This document shows positions 1 to 8,187 of a stretch of DNA of 11,897 bases, piece after piece. Position 1 is the first letter of the stretch. Every line of letters begins with the position of its first letter. The translations under genes and the position numbers were made by a program. The DNA is from Euperipatoides rowelli (lineage: Eukaryota > Onychophora > Udeonychophora > Euonychophora > Peripatopsidae): assembly GCA_003024985.2 (NCBI GenBank), contig PXIH01S0068684.1; one strand, written 5' to 3'. The notes beneath the pieces are model-generated. The model made no database searches, had not been told where the DNA came from, and was given only the letters and a program-made list of their open reading frames with translations.

Positions 1-1403
1 AAAATACCCTGTATTTGTGTTATTTTTTTTTTTTTAAATTACTTACAATCACTGCTAGTAAATTTCATGCTATTTGTATTCTTATAGAATACATACTGCA
101 CAAGAGCATTTATTTGAAGTATGGTGTGAAATATGCTTTCAATGCAGATACATTTTCATAGTTATAATTTAATCTTACTTAAATCGGCAACAATGCTGAA
201 CAATGTCAATTAACTATTTTATTATGGTCTAGCTGTTCACCATTTTTCTATTCAGGTCGATCTGCTGTGCTGTTTATTTATAAAATATTAAAAAAAAATA
301 TGCCTATGATTATGTGAAACTATTGAAGCTAAATGTGATGATGAAACATGGAATGATGACAAATGTACTGTACTGTATATTTAAATATGGAGGATACATT
401 ACGTAATACCTGCAAATCTAACAATACAATAATCCTAAAGTGGCAACTTGTTATTGATGTTAATAAAAATTTGGGTTCTTTACATTAATACAATATAGAC
501 AAAAAAAGTGGCTTTTCCAAAACATAGTGTAAATATTCACAAAAACATTTAGTGTCATGACAGGGTGTCTGTAATTGGGACAATTTACTTTAATTCAAGA
601 CCGTCATGCCAGCATCTAGACACACGGGATTCCTAAATTAATGTAATTTCAAGATGTTCACAGGAATGGCTCTTCATAAGTGTGTGTGTTTATTTCTAAA
701 AAGAGCCAGCAATTTTACATATACTGTAGATCAAATAATGTTTTGTAATTAAAATAATTTTTAATCTTAGATATAGTAAAAAAAAATACTTAAAAACAAT
801 TTTTAATTTTCACTGACATTATTGTGCATTCTGAATAGTAAATTATTTTTCTTCATTATTATATTATAGAGGTTGTTATGGCAGCTTTTGCTTGGGTATC
901 TTCTTGTTTAACCAATATTAGAATATAAGGCTATATTTTGGATTATTTCAAGCTCTAGGACAAGTAAAAATAATCACTGGAAATGGATTTTTTTTGATGA
1001 TTTCAAATTATAAATGGGAAAAAATGAACACTTAATTCTTTTATTATTATATAAGCTAAATAAGATAAATTTTCAGACAATTTGATGAATGATTCCACTT
1101 GCAAATTTCAAATCTGTATTAAATTTCAGTTTTATATATGAATATGGTTATTCTATTACAACTTTTGATAAGTTACAAGGATTCTGAAAATGGTATTTTT
1201 TTTTTTTTTTAATTAATTGTTTAGTTAAAGGATCAATATATTTTTAAATACAATTGAATGATTTTTATTTTAAATACCAGTATCTATAAAACATGCAAAT
1301 ATATTAAGAGAAAAAAAAATACATTTAGAATACTGTCTCTTTAAATAGCTAACCATAACTTTAACAAATAAAAAAATTCAGAATGAATAACCAGCTTACT
1401 TAC
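1..1403 (-). other. gamma-adaptin intron (part), no other feature
   Basis: This is intron sequence lying 3' of the exon at 1404-1502 on the gene's strand. It begins with the donor GTAAGT at 1398-1403 and runs off the left edge. I see only AT-rich sequence with T and A runs (for example 1197-1210) and several TACTGTA/TACAGTA words. No coding block, RNA gene or transposon terminus was recognised. Confidence 0.75.
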
Positions 1404-1502
1404 TCTAAGACCACTTTCAGATTTTATATCCATTATCGCTAATACAGTTTCATATAAAATAGCATTTCCTACATTTTTACTTGTTTCCGTATTTGTAGCC
1501 AC
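1404..1502 (-). CDS. AP1G1: AP-1 complex subunit gamma (gamma-adaptin), internal exon
   Basis: Gamma-adaptin is the large subunit of the AP-1 clathrin adaptor, acting in cargo sorting at the trans-Golgi network and endosomes. Read on the minus strand, this 99-bp exon encodes 33 residues including [19 protein letters not shown] and [10 protein letters not shown], a signature of the alpha-helical trunk of gamma-adaptins that I recognise on sight. The acceptor is a T-rich tract ending in CAG just above base 1502. The donor is AGA followed by GTAAGTAAG just below base 1404. Both joins are phase 0. It follows directly from the exon at 2674-2754 across a 1,171-bp intron. The next expected residues (VLAINILGRF-like) are not found between 1 and 1403, so that exon lies outside the window. 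There is no stop or frameshift, and the gene looks functional. The ortholog assignment is firm; the symbol follows vertebrate naming. Confidence 0.96.
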
Positions 1503-2673
1503 CTGAAAAAAAAATTTTTTTTTAATAAAAAAAGGTTCCAGAAAAAATTATTTTCCATTTTTACAAGCACAGTAAATAATGAAAGCAGCTCTAAATAATT
1601 AAAGAGAACTAATAGATCTGTTACTCAAAATATATAGAAGTTAGTTACAGTGTATTATTTTTTAATGTAATTGCTATAACATTAAAATATTCTACTGCTT
1701 CAATGTATCAAGGTTGATCTAATAAAGGTAAACAAATTTGTGCAAAATTACAAAATTCTGCATACCTACTGTATTTGTTTCCTTGGTTTGAAAGTTTATA
1801 TGAAAGCTTTATATATTTTTTTTCTTTTAATGGAGCTTGAAATTAGGAAAGTTCAAATGTGTTTACCTTGCTAGCCAGTNAACTGCCATTAACCGATGTT
1901 AAAGTCCCTCAAGCTTACTAGCTAATATCAGTTTAAATTTTAAAAAATATACAGTATATACAGTAGTTAAAATAGGTATAAATTTAGCTCTTTTATTCAT
2001 AGTCTTTGTTTTAATATTAAAAATGATTAGTAGTCTGGTAAATTATGGTATTCTATGCATATATGAGAAAATGTTTTCTTCTTTATGTGCAGATACCTTG
2101 TCTTCTCAGTATGTATTTAGTTATTCCTATATCCCAGGATGAGCATTGCATTTCCCAATACTTAATTTTATGATTCTCCAGCATATTTAATTTTTTTTAA
2201 TGTTGTATAAATATTCTTTTATTATTAGGACATTGAAAATGGTTGTGTTTCCATGACTAGTTCGAAAATATATTGCCTGGCGATTGGTGAATAGCATTTT
2301 AATTATACAGTACATACTGTATTTTTTTTTAAAAAAAAGTATGTTCCTAAACAAAACCATTGACTAATATGATTTTTTTTTTAAATTAAAAAAAAAAAAA
2401 AAAAAAACTTAAATTTATGATTATTTTAAAATCATTGTAGTCAATTGATTTAGTAACAGCTATGGAGAAGAAAAAAAACTAGTCTAATTATCTAGTCATA
2501 TAATTCACTCATATAGAGCAAAAACATTTTTTTTATAAGCTTTAATATGATGAATCTTCAAGTTGTCAGTGAAATTATTGCAAACAAAACAAAGAAGGTA
2601 TTAGATCATTAAAATATACTGTAGTTTTAAAATCTGTTAGATAATTTGCATGATAAAAATGTACAGTACATAC
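1503..2673 (-). other. complete gamma-adaptin intron
   Basis: This 1,171-bp phase-0 intron is bounded by GTATGT (donor side, 2668-2673) and CAG (acceptor side, 1503-1505) on the minus strand. It contains one N (1880), long A/T homopolymers around 2325-2407, and clustered TACTGTA/TACAGTA words near 1950, 2310, 2618 and 2661. No nested gene is visible. Confidence 0.9.
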
Positions 2674-2754
2674 CTGAGCTAAAATATCATTCATGGCTTC
2701 ACTTGCTTCTGTATCATTTCTTCCTAATATTCTTAATAACCGTAATATTTTAAC
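2674..2754 (-). CDS. AP1G1: AP-1 complex subunit gamma (gamma-adaptin), preceding internal exon
   Basis: This 81-bp minus-strand exon encodes 27 residues, beginning [14 protein letters not shown] and ending AMNDILAQ. This is the conserved trunk segment immediately before the ATNTETSKN block of gamma-adaptins. The acceptor is TTTATACTTTAG just above base 2754. The donor is CAG followed by GTATGT just below base 2674. Joins are phase 0 on both sides, so the two exons read through without interruption. The variable stretch after GRND (TEASEA) is where animal orthologs usually differ. The preceding family segment, normally ending in DPFLQ, was sought on the minus strand up to base 11897 and not found, so the upstream intron appears to exceed 9 kb unless a short or diverged exon was missed. 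Confidence 0.95.
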
Positions 2755-3807
2755 CTAAAGTATAAAAAGTTATTTTATTCAATTTTTGATTTTTTAAAAA
2801 GTAATATACAGTAAATTGAATATCCTTAACAACTAGAAAAATAATTATTCTGAATTGCGTGGAAGAGTTGTTAATATTAGGTTTTCAATTTTTTTTAGCA
2901 TATTCTTAAAATGAAAGGCTATTGCAATCATACTCCNGTGCATTTTGAGCGCAATAAATCCATTAGTCGCAAACACAATTGACCATCTTGATTCAATCAA
3001 TTAATTTCACAAAAACCATATAGAAATCAGCAAACGTCTATCTACCCAACGAGTAACAAACAAGTCGTCAATCTTCGTAAATGATTTATTTAAAAATTGT
3101 TAAACAAAAAAAACAATAATTAGAACATTTAAAACATTCACCATCTGTTCTATATGAGCATCAACAAATCTACCATTTTCAATCCTTGAGGTGACAAATT
3201 AATATGTTATTAAAAATTAATTTAAAATTGGAATATATACAATTAGTTTCACTAACGGATAGAGGAATATCAAGTCCAGCCCTCTGAAAAGGTCAAACAA
3301 ATCTACTATCTTGAATAAATATGGTGCCAATTTATGTAAAAAAAATCAGAACTTTTGAAATTCTTAATTGATTTTGGCTTTAACTAATTAAAACGAATTG
3401 GCAGATACCAAAGAAGAATTATCTTGTTGGCCACCTAGGTTGCTATCTTCAATTAATATAAAAGTCAAATGACACTTTTAAAAATTTATAAATCCCATAA
3501 TTCTAATATTTTGATCAACTCTGAAGCAAACAAACAAAAAATGTAAAATATGAAAAGGCTAATTCAGGTGCTCTACAACTGTTCATCCTGAATACAATTT
3601 TTCATTCTGTATCCAAAAGTAAATCTAGAAAATTTCTTAAATCATGCCAAAATCTAGTTAAAAACATTTCATTATATGTTACTGATTCATCAGTTTGTAG
3701 AGGTGTAGACCTTATGTGTGTATGTGGTCGGGTTCTATTTTATTGTTTGGTGCATATAGCAAAAGAAAGATAAATAGAATAAAACAATTTCCCTTCAAAA
3801 GTAAAGT
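2755..3807. other. gamma-adaptin upstream intron, left part, nothing recognised
   Basis: AT-rich sequence, with one N at 2937. Short minus-strand open blocks near 3225-3385 and 3390-3480 have no start, no convincing splice sites and no family resemblance that I can name. They may be remains of an old repeat. Confidence 0.5.
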
Positions 3808-3847
3808 TGATAGATAATATTACTATCCTTAGTAATATTATCTATCA
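3808..3847. repeat. perfect 18-bp inverted repeat, 4-nt loop
   Basis: Bases 3808-3825 are the exact reverse complement of 3830-3847, separated by TCCT at 3826-3829. The arm begins TGATAGATAATATT and is AT-rich. Symmetry stops abruptly outside the arms, so this is a self-contained hairpin, not the tip of a visible longer inverted repeat. It could be a fossil MITE core, a cruciform-forming site or a recent local inverted duplication. Confidence 0.9.
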
Positions 3848-4680
3848 TCATTATTAGCATGATATAAAGATAGCATATTTGCAATTAGCCCATTAACTTA
3901 CAAATATTGAAATTACAAAATTACTTAAATTTTAGCTTAACCNTACATCGGGCTCAACTGATCTGGCAGATACAGGCATTATTTTTTTGACAAATTGCAG
4001 CTTTATTTTAGTAAATAGAAACCATGACATGATCTTCTCTTTCGATAGATATAAAAATGTTTATGAATGAAAGTCCCCAAGGTCATGGAGATCAATTTTG
4101 ATAGATTCATTGCGCCAATTGATGCCACAGTTTTTTTTTCTCCTATTAGACTTTATATATTCATTTCAAAATATTTTTCTTACAACAACATTTGGTAGGC
4201 CTATATAAAAAAGTGCCAACAATTATCATTATTGTACTAAACTATACTTTGTAACTATCATTTTTTTTTTGACGTTTTTTTCTTAAAAAAAAATATTTGC
4301 TTACGGTACATAATAAAATAATATTTATAAAGTTATTAAATATCTTTTTATCATAAATAATGATAAAAAATATAATTTGAGTCCATTAGATTAAGTAATT
4401 AAAAATGGTATGTCAGATGCACTGCATTGCCCAACCATGCAACTTTTCATATTGCGCCTGACGTAGGGTTAATCATTAAATGTCAAATTATGAGCTTGTA
4501 TTTATGTACATAATTACAGTTTATAATACCCATCTTTGGAAGTACGATACTTAACAAAACACCTGCAGAATACTATAAAGACTAAAAAAAAAAAATCCTG
4601 CCAATTGCTTGAGTAAAAATAATGCGAGAGAGATATCAAAGATGTATTGAATTAAGCTAATACAAAAAGGCTGAAACTGA
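3848..4680. other. intronic AT-rich stretch, nothing recognised
   Basis: Contains one N at 3943 and several homopolymer runs. I see no coding block, RNA gene, transposon end or long repeat. Confidence 0.5.
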
Positions 4681-4750
4681 AAAAAAAAAAATTTCAAGGA
4701 ACCAAAAAGACAAAAAAAAAATTTCAAGGAACCAGAAAGACAAAAAAAAA
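4681..4750. repeat. 30-bp A-rich tandem repeat, about 2.3 copies
   Basis: A unit of an A run followed by TTTCAAGGAACC and AAAGAC repeats with a 30-base period (the ATTTCAAGGA segments start at 4691 and 4721). The copies differ by one A/G change, and a third copy is cut after its A run. It is a small minisatellite, probably made by slippage between A tracts. Confidence 0.9.
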
Positions 4751-5108
4751 ATGCACAACTTGAGCTACAGGAAAGTTCTAGTAAATAGTTGGAGCCTTTT
4801 AAACACTAGGAAATAAATATAGAATCGTTTTTTTTTTTTTTTAAGGTTTATCTTCGCAAAAAAATATTAACTCTGCACCATGCATTTTTTTGTCAATTAT
4901 AATTAAAGGCAGTATTTAAAAAAAAGCAGCTTATTCAATTTTAATTTATTTAGTAATAAATATTTTATACTATTATAGAAGGATATTGGTTAGAAAAAAT
5001 TTGATATAATAAAGCTTACCCTAAAATAAATAATGCACGTATTGATAAATTTTAAAATGGGGTAAATAAATTTCAATTTTTTTTTTTCCTTCTTTTAACA
5101 GTACAGAC

Positions 5109-5251
5109 CAGCGTTTCCCAAACTTTTTCAAGTAAGGCCTTGGTGTTTGTAAATTTCTCTTCCACTGCCCATATATCTATGAATCCAAAAGTTGATAAGG
5201 ATTTTTATTTGGCTTTCAAACATTTTATTTAACTTTTTTTTTAATATATAT
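5109..5251. mobile_element. possible hAT-type DNA transposon end, interrupted
   Basis: The segment starting at 5109, CAGCGTTTCCCAAACTTTTT, resembles terminal inverted repeats of hAT (Charlie-like) transposons, which typically begin CAG and continue with TTCCCAAAC or TTCTCAAAC. Sequence after it runs directly into the LTR element at 5252. I found no matching inverted terminus beyond 7918 or elsewhere, so the element is either truncated or the resemblance is fortuitous. No transposase is present. Confidence 0.4.
5246..5251. repeat. left target-site duplication of LTR element
   Basis: ATATAT directly precedes the 5' LTR and is repeated directly after the 3' LTR at 7919-7924. Because AT also follows the 5' LTR (6195-6196), the true duplication could be 4 to 6 bp. 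Simple AT sequence weakens the call. Confidence 0.6.
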
Positions 5252-5355
5252 TATAGCGAATGGCCGGAATAATTAAATTATCAGTTTAGTTTTGTTTTGT
5301 AAATATTCTGTTAGTTTTTAAATTATGTCATTTATTTGCATTATTATTTTATTCG

Positions 5356-5456
5356 TTAGTTGTGCATTTGGGAATTCTTGGCTTAGTTCATGAAGTAATT
5401 ACTTGAAGTAATAAGTGCGTCATGAACTATGCTAATTTCCCAGATGCATGACTAAT
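5356..5456. repeat. long imperfect hairpin inside 5' LTR
   Basis: Bases 5356-5394 pair with 5420-5456. The inner ten pairs (TAGTTCATGA with TCATGAACTA) are perfect, then GC and GGGAA pair with GC and TTCCC across a short internal loop, and the outer TTAGT..TGCAT pairs with ATGCA..ACTAA. The apex contains the 12-base palindrome AAGTAATTACTT. The same structure is kept in the 3' LTR at 7089-7190. Confidence 0.75.
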
Positions 5457-5512
5457 GCTAATTAGTTCTAATTATTCAGATGGTGCAATTTCAATACGCA
5501 ACTGTAAATCAT

Positions 5513-5519
5513 TATAAAA
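5513..5519 (+). promoter_or_regulatory. TATA box of 5' LTR
   Basis: TATAAAA, conserved in the 3' LTR at 7247-7253, lies upstream of a well-conserved LTR segment and about 215 bases before the AATAAA signal. This order suits U3 promoter followed by R. The start site would be expected near 5545; this is not demonstrated. Confidence 0.5.
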
Positions 5520-5727
5520 TCTAACTTTTGGGAGTTATATTTGTCTTTATCTGGGGGAGTGGCTACCAACCTGTCAGTTCATTGATAGTCAGCTCCCTTA
5601 TGTTTAATCCCTCCATGGAGCTTTTTATTTGTTTGTTTTTATTCAGTTATACGCTGGTCACTGAAAGTTACGCTGACAGCGTACCAATGTACATGTAAAT
5701 ATGCAGCAGAGTTTTTATGTAAAATAG

Positions 5728-5733
5728 AATAAA
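5728..5733 (+). terminator. poly(A) signal of 5' LTR
   Basis: AATAAA followed by GTTTACA, conserved in the 3' LTR at 7446-7451 with the same flanks. It is the best candidate for the LTR polyadenylation signal, although other AATAAA words occur in this AT-rich sequence. Confidence 0.5.
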
Positions 5734-6196
5734 GTTTACAAAAAGAATATGGAGTGCTAATGACAATGGAAATTCTAATCTTCTTTATATTTTTTGGTGT
5801 TAATAAAAGGACAAATATTATCGCCATTATTATTTGCTAGTGCTGTTCGCGGTACGAAATTGTAACCGCCCATTCCTGATAAACTAAACAGATTTGTTTT
5901 CTCTCCGTCTTATAACGTTTTGCTTTCAGTAAGTGAAGGCCAGCGCCCAGCAGTATGCAGGCGATAGGCATTATGGTTGTATCGATAGATTACGATAGAG
6001 TGATAAGTACCACACTCCAATTATTTGCCATATGGGGCTTGACATTTATTGGTTGTTTATATAATAAAATAAAAACAATCTTGCTTCTTTTTAAAATACT
6101 AAGAAAAGAAGTAAAGAATTAGTAATATTATATTATATTTTTAATTATTTATTTTTTTATAAATAATTTTAATAAAAGTTTTAAAAACGTTATAAT

Positions 6197-6214
6197 TGGT
6201 CCCTCCTAAATTGG
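6197..6214 (+). other. primer-binding-site position of LTR element
   Basis: The interior opens TGGTCCCTCC two bases after the 5' LTR end at 6194. TGG is the complement of the CCA tail of tRNAs, and a two-base gap is normal for retroelements. The continuation does not clearly resemble a tRNA T-arm, so the primer tRNA cannot be named. Confidence 0.5.
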
Positions 6215-6545
6215 AACCTAGGAATTTTGACTTGTCAAAACCAAGTAGCAGCCGACAAGGTGGTTTTGTCCTCGATCGATTATCATTGTGGCTCAGCGTG
6301 CCAAGCTGTTGTGGGAAAAAAAAAAGGATTTTGGAAGAAAAAAAAAAGTTTTTGTCAAGTCTTATAAGATGATGGAACACGCCATACCGGATTGCTTCAT
6401 TCAAAACTTTTTTTTTTGCTATCTACATCTCCATCAAACATCACTGTGTATCTCCTGTACCGTGAAACAAGTCCTAGGAGCCGCCTAAGACATGGGATGC
6501 CAGCAACAGAGACATTCAGCGTACAGAGAAGTCCTGGCAGTCAAG

Positions 6546-6590
6546 CATACCCGGGGTTAGGACTGGAGCGCCTCGGGTATGAGGCTCCAG
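6546..6590 (+). other. two mutually exclusive hairpins in LTR-element interior
   Basis: Hairpin 1 pairs CATACCCGGGG (6546-6556) with CCTCGGGTATG (6571-6581), ten of eleven pairs being Watson-Crick. Hairpin 2 pairs CTGGAG-CG-CCTC (6563-6574) with GAGGCTCCAG (6581-6590), ten pairs with a CG bulge and a six-base loop GGGTAT. They share 6571-6574 and 6581, so they cannot form together. GC-rich pairing stands out against the surrounding AT-rich DNA. A packaging or dimer-linkage signal is possible but inferred only from position. Confidence 0.55.
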
Positions 6591-6967
6591 CTGGAAATTT
6601 TCTGTTATCTGTAACATTTTTTTAAATTTTTATTTTCTAAACTAATTTTAGAAAACGAAATATAAGTTTTAGTCTGGATAACTGAAGCTAAGCCGTCCCT
6701 TGCTGGATTCTGACAGCAGTCATTTCATTTGCCTTAAGTAGGTACCCTAACCTGTGATACATGGGCTGGGTGTTGGTGTACTAGGGGAAGTAGTCAGCAA
6801 TTATTGATTATGGTTGTCCCCTACCATGAGATTTGGCCAGTTCTTCACATAGTATAAAGGATTTTAACTTTTTATTGAAACTTTTTCTAATTTATTTGTC
6901 TTATAATTAAATTTTATCTTTTTACTCAAAGCTGAAAACCTAAAATTTGTGGACAATTTGTTTTTCC

Positions 6968-6983
6968 AAGGGGGAAGGGGGAA
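6968..6983 (+). other. polypurine tract of LTR element
   Basis: AAGGGGGAAGGGGGAA is sixteen uninterrupted purines ending exactly one base before the 3' LTR at 6984. This is the classical plus-strand primer site of LTR retroelements. It fixes the element's orientation as plus. Confidence 0.88.
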
Positions 6984-7088
6984 TATAGCGAATGGCCGGA
7001 ATAATTAAATTATTAGTTAATTTTATTTTGTAAATATTCTGTTTAGTTAGTTTTTAAATTGTCATTTATTTGCTTAATTATTTTATTC

Positions 7089-7190
7089 GTTAGTTGTACA
7101 TTTGGGAATTCTTGGCTTAGTTTATGAAGTAATTACTTGAATTAATAAGTGTGTCATAAACGATGCTAATTTCTCATATGCACAACTAAT
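7089..7190. repeat. long imperfect hairpin inside 3' LTR
   Basis: Counterpart of the 5' LTR hairpin: 7089-7127 pairs with 7154-7190. One inner pair has changed from C-G (5390/5424) to T-A (7123/7158), preserving pairing, while another pair has been lost (ACTA has become ACGA). Confidence 0.7.
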
Positions 7191-7246
7191 GCTAATTAGT
7201 TCTAATTATTCAGATGGTGCGATTTCAATATGCAACTGTAAATCGT

Positions 7247-7253
7247 TATAAAA
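7247..7253 (+). promoter_or_regulatory. TATA box of 3' LTR
   Basis: TATAAAA, equivalent to 5513-5519 in the other LTR. It could in principle drive read-out transcription into the intron toward the right. Confidence 0.45.
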
Positions 7254-7445
7254 ACTAACTTTTGGGAGTTGTATTTGTCTTTACTTGGGGTAGTGGCTAC
7301 CGACCCGTCAGTTCGTTGTTAGTCAGCTCCTTTATGTTTAGCCCCTCCATGGAGCTTTTTATTTATTTGTTTTTATTCAGTTATACGCTGGTCACCAAAG
7401 GTTACGCTGGCTACGTACCAACGCAGAGTTTTTAATGTAAAATAG

Positions 7446-7451
7446 AATAAA
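7446..7451 (+). terminator. poly(A) signal of 3' LTR
   Basis: AATAAA followed by GTTTACA, equivalent to 5728-5733. This copy would define the RNA 3' end of the element. Confidence 0.5.
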
Positions 7452-7918
7452 GTTTACAAAAATAATATGGAACAAATAATTTAACTCAAGACAATGGAAA
7501 TTATAAACTTATCTTCTTTATATTTTATGGTGTAAATAAAAGGACAAGTGTTATTATCGCCATTATTATTTGCTAGTACTGTTCGCTGTAGGAATTGTTA
7601 CCGCCCACACCTGTTAAACTAAGCAGATTTGTTTTCTCTCCGTCTTATAACGTTTTGCTTTCAGTAAGTGAAGGCCAGCGATAAGCGGCGATAGGCACTA
7701 CGGTCGTATCGATAGATTATGATAGAGCGATAAGTGCCACTCAACAATTATTTTCTAAATGGGGCCTTCACATTTATTGGTTGTTAATAAAAACATTCTT
7801 GCTTCTTTTTAAAATACTAAGAAAAGTAGTAAAGAATTAGTAATATTATATTATTATATCCTTTATTATTTATTTTTTATAAATAATTAATTTTAACAAA
7901 AGTTTTAAAAACGTTATA

Positions 7919-7924
7919 ATATAT
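7919..7924. repeat. right target-site duplication of LTR element
   Basis: ATATAT follows the 3' LTR end and matches 5246-5251. Confidence 0.6.
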
Positions 7925-8148
7925 TCAGTATATACTGTATATCTAGCCCTAATGTTTTATTTTATTATTTACAAAGTGTTCTGAACATCATATCAACTAG
8001 TAAACAAGCAAGATTGGTATTGATTAATATTAATAAATCTAAATAAAAGATAAACATTTCATTTAACATTATCGTATCTGTTTAACAATCAAAGCAATAC
8101 AGTAGTTTTATTTTGAGTTAGATTTTGGATGCATAAACTAAAAATCAA
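7925..8148. other. intronic spacer, nothing recognised
   Basis: AT-rich sequence between the LTR element and the LINE tail. It starts with a TATA-rich palindrome around 7926-7938 and has no other feature. Confidence 0.5.
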
Positions 8149-8187
8149 ATTATTATTATTATTACGGTATTATTATTATTATTATTT
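8149..8187. repeat. (ATT)n microsatellite, tail of minus-strand LINE
   Basis: Two ATT runs are interrupted by ACGG. On the minus strand this reads (TAA)n at the 3' end of the LINE fragment. TAA-type tails are known in some non-LTR families, such as the Drosophila I element. The interruption separates two tail-like runs. Confidence 0.85.

Larger units (their letters stand above)
5252..6194 (+). repeat. 5' long terminal repeat
   Basis: 943 bp, beginning TATAGCGAATGGCCGG and ending ACGTTATA. It aligns along its whole length with 6984-7918, with substitutions and small indels; for example, an 18-base segment near 5686-5704 is absent from the other copy. It contains a long imperfect hairpin (5356-5456), a TATA box (5513-5519) and a poly(A) signal (5728-5733), consistent with a promoter-plus-terminator LTR. 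Confidence 0.92.
6195..6983 (+). other. non-coding interior of LTR element
   Basis: 789 bp between the LTRs. It has purine-rich runs around 6316-6350, then a distinctly GC-richer block (about 6470-6595), then AT-rich sequence up to the polypurine tract. Open frames of up to about 70 codons exist on both strands (for example 6279-6488 plus), but they lack ATG starts or any Gag or Pol motif. The GC-richer block may be a captured sequence or a structured RNA signal. Confidence 0.8.
5252..7918 (+). mobile_element. non-autonomous LTR retrotransposon, structurally complete
   Basis: Two direct copies of about 940 bp (5252-6194 and 6984-7918) flank a 789-bp interior. Three hallmarks fix the type and orientation: TGG two bases after the 5' LTR in the primer-binding position, a 16-base pure purine run touching the 3' LTR, and matching ATATAT flanks. 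The LTR ends are TATAGCG and CGTTATA, which are imperfect inverses of each other and not the usual TG...CA. The interior has no gag, protease, reverse transcriptase or integrase, only short chance frames, so any past mobility needed proteins from another element. It is larger than typical TRIMs and smaller than most LARDs. LTR divergence is high (about 19 differences in some 170 aligned bases from 5521, hand count), so the insertion is old. It sits in the gamma-adaptin intron in antisense orientation to that gene. Confidence 0.9.
6984..7918 (+). repeat. 3' long terminal repeat
   Basis: 935 bp, the second copy of 5252-6194. It ends ACGTTATA and is followed by ATATAT (target duplication). It keeps the TATA box, poly(A) signal, hairpin and a conserved TATCGATA word (7708-7715, matching 5980-5987). 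Several CpG sites here are TpG or CpA in the 5' LTR, and the reverse also occurs. Confidence 0.92.

Noticed and set aside
3225-3385. Minus-strand open block with a hydrophobic reading (LAPYLFKIVDLFDLFRGL)
   Set aside because: No start codon, no convincing splice pair and no recognised family. The adjacent frame also reads plausibly, so it is probably chance or an old repeat.
5639-5827. 62-codon minus-strand open frame
   Set aside because: Lies wholly inside the 5' LTR, the equivalent 3' LTR frame is disrupted by indels, and the product has no recognisable features.
5980-5987. TATCGATA in both LTRs, resembling the Drosophila DRE/BEAF motif
   Set aside because: Conservation between LTRs only reflects their common origin, and the host lineage is unknown.
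6141-6404. 87-codon minus-strand open frame crossing the 5' LTR end
   Set aside because: Crosses the LTR/interior boundary and the primer-site position, is built partly from purine-run complements (FFFSSKILFFF), and has no family resemblance.
6288-6488. Plus-strand frame proposed as a Gag start in the LTR element
   Set aside because: Needs a GTG start, is lysine-rich only because of A runs, and shows no zinc knuckle or capsid motif.
6392-6625. 77-codon plus-strand open frame in the LTR element
   Set aside because: Needs a TTG start. Its coding-like C-terminal half reflects the GC-rich hairpin island; no homolog recognised.
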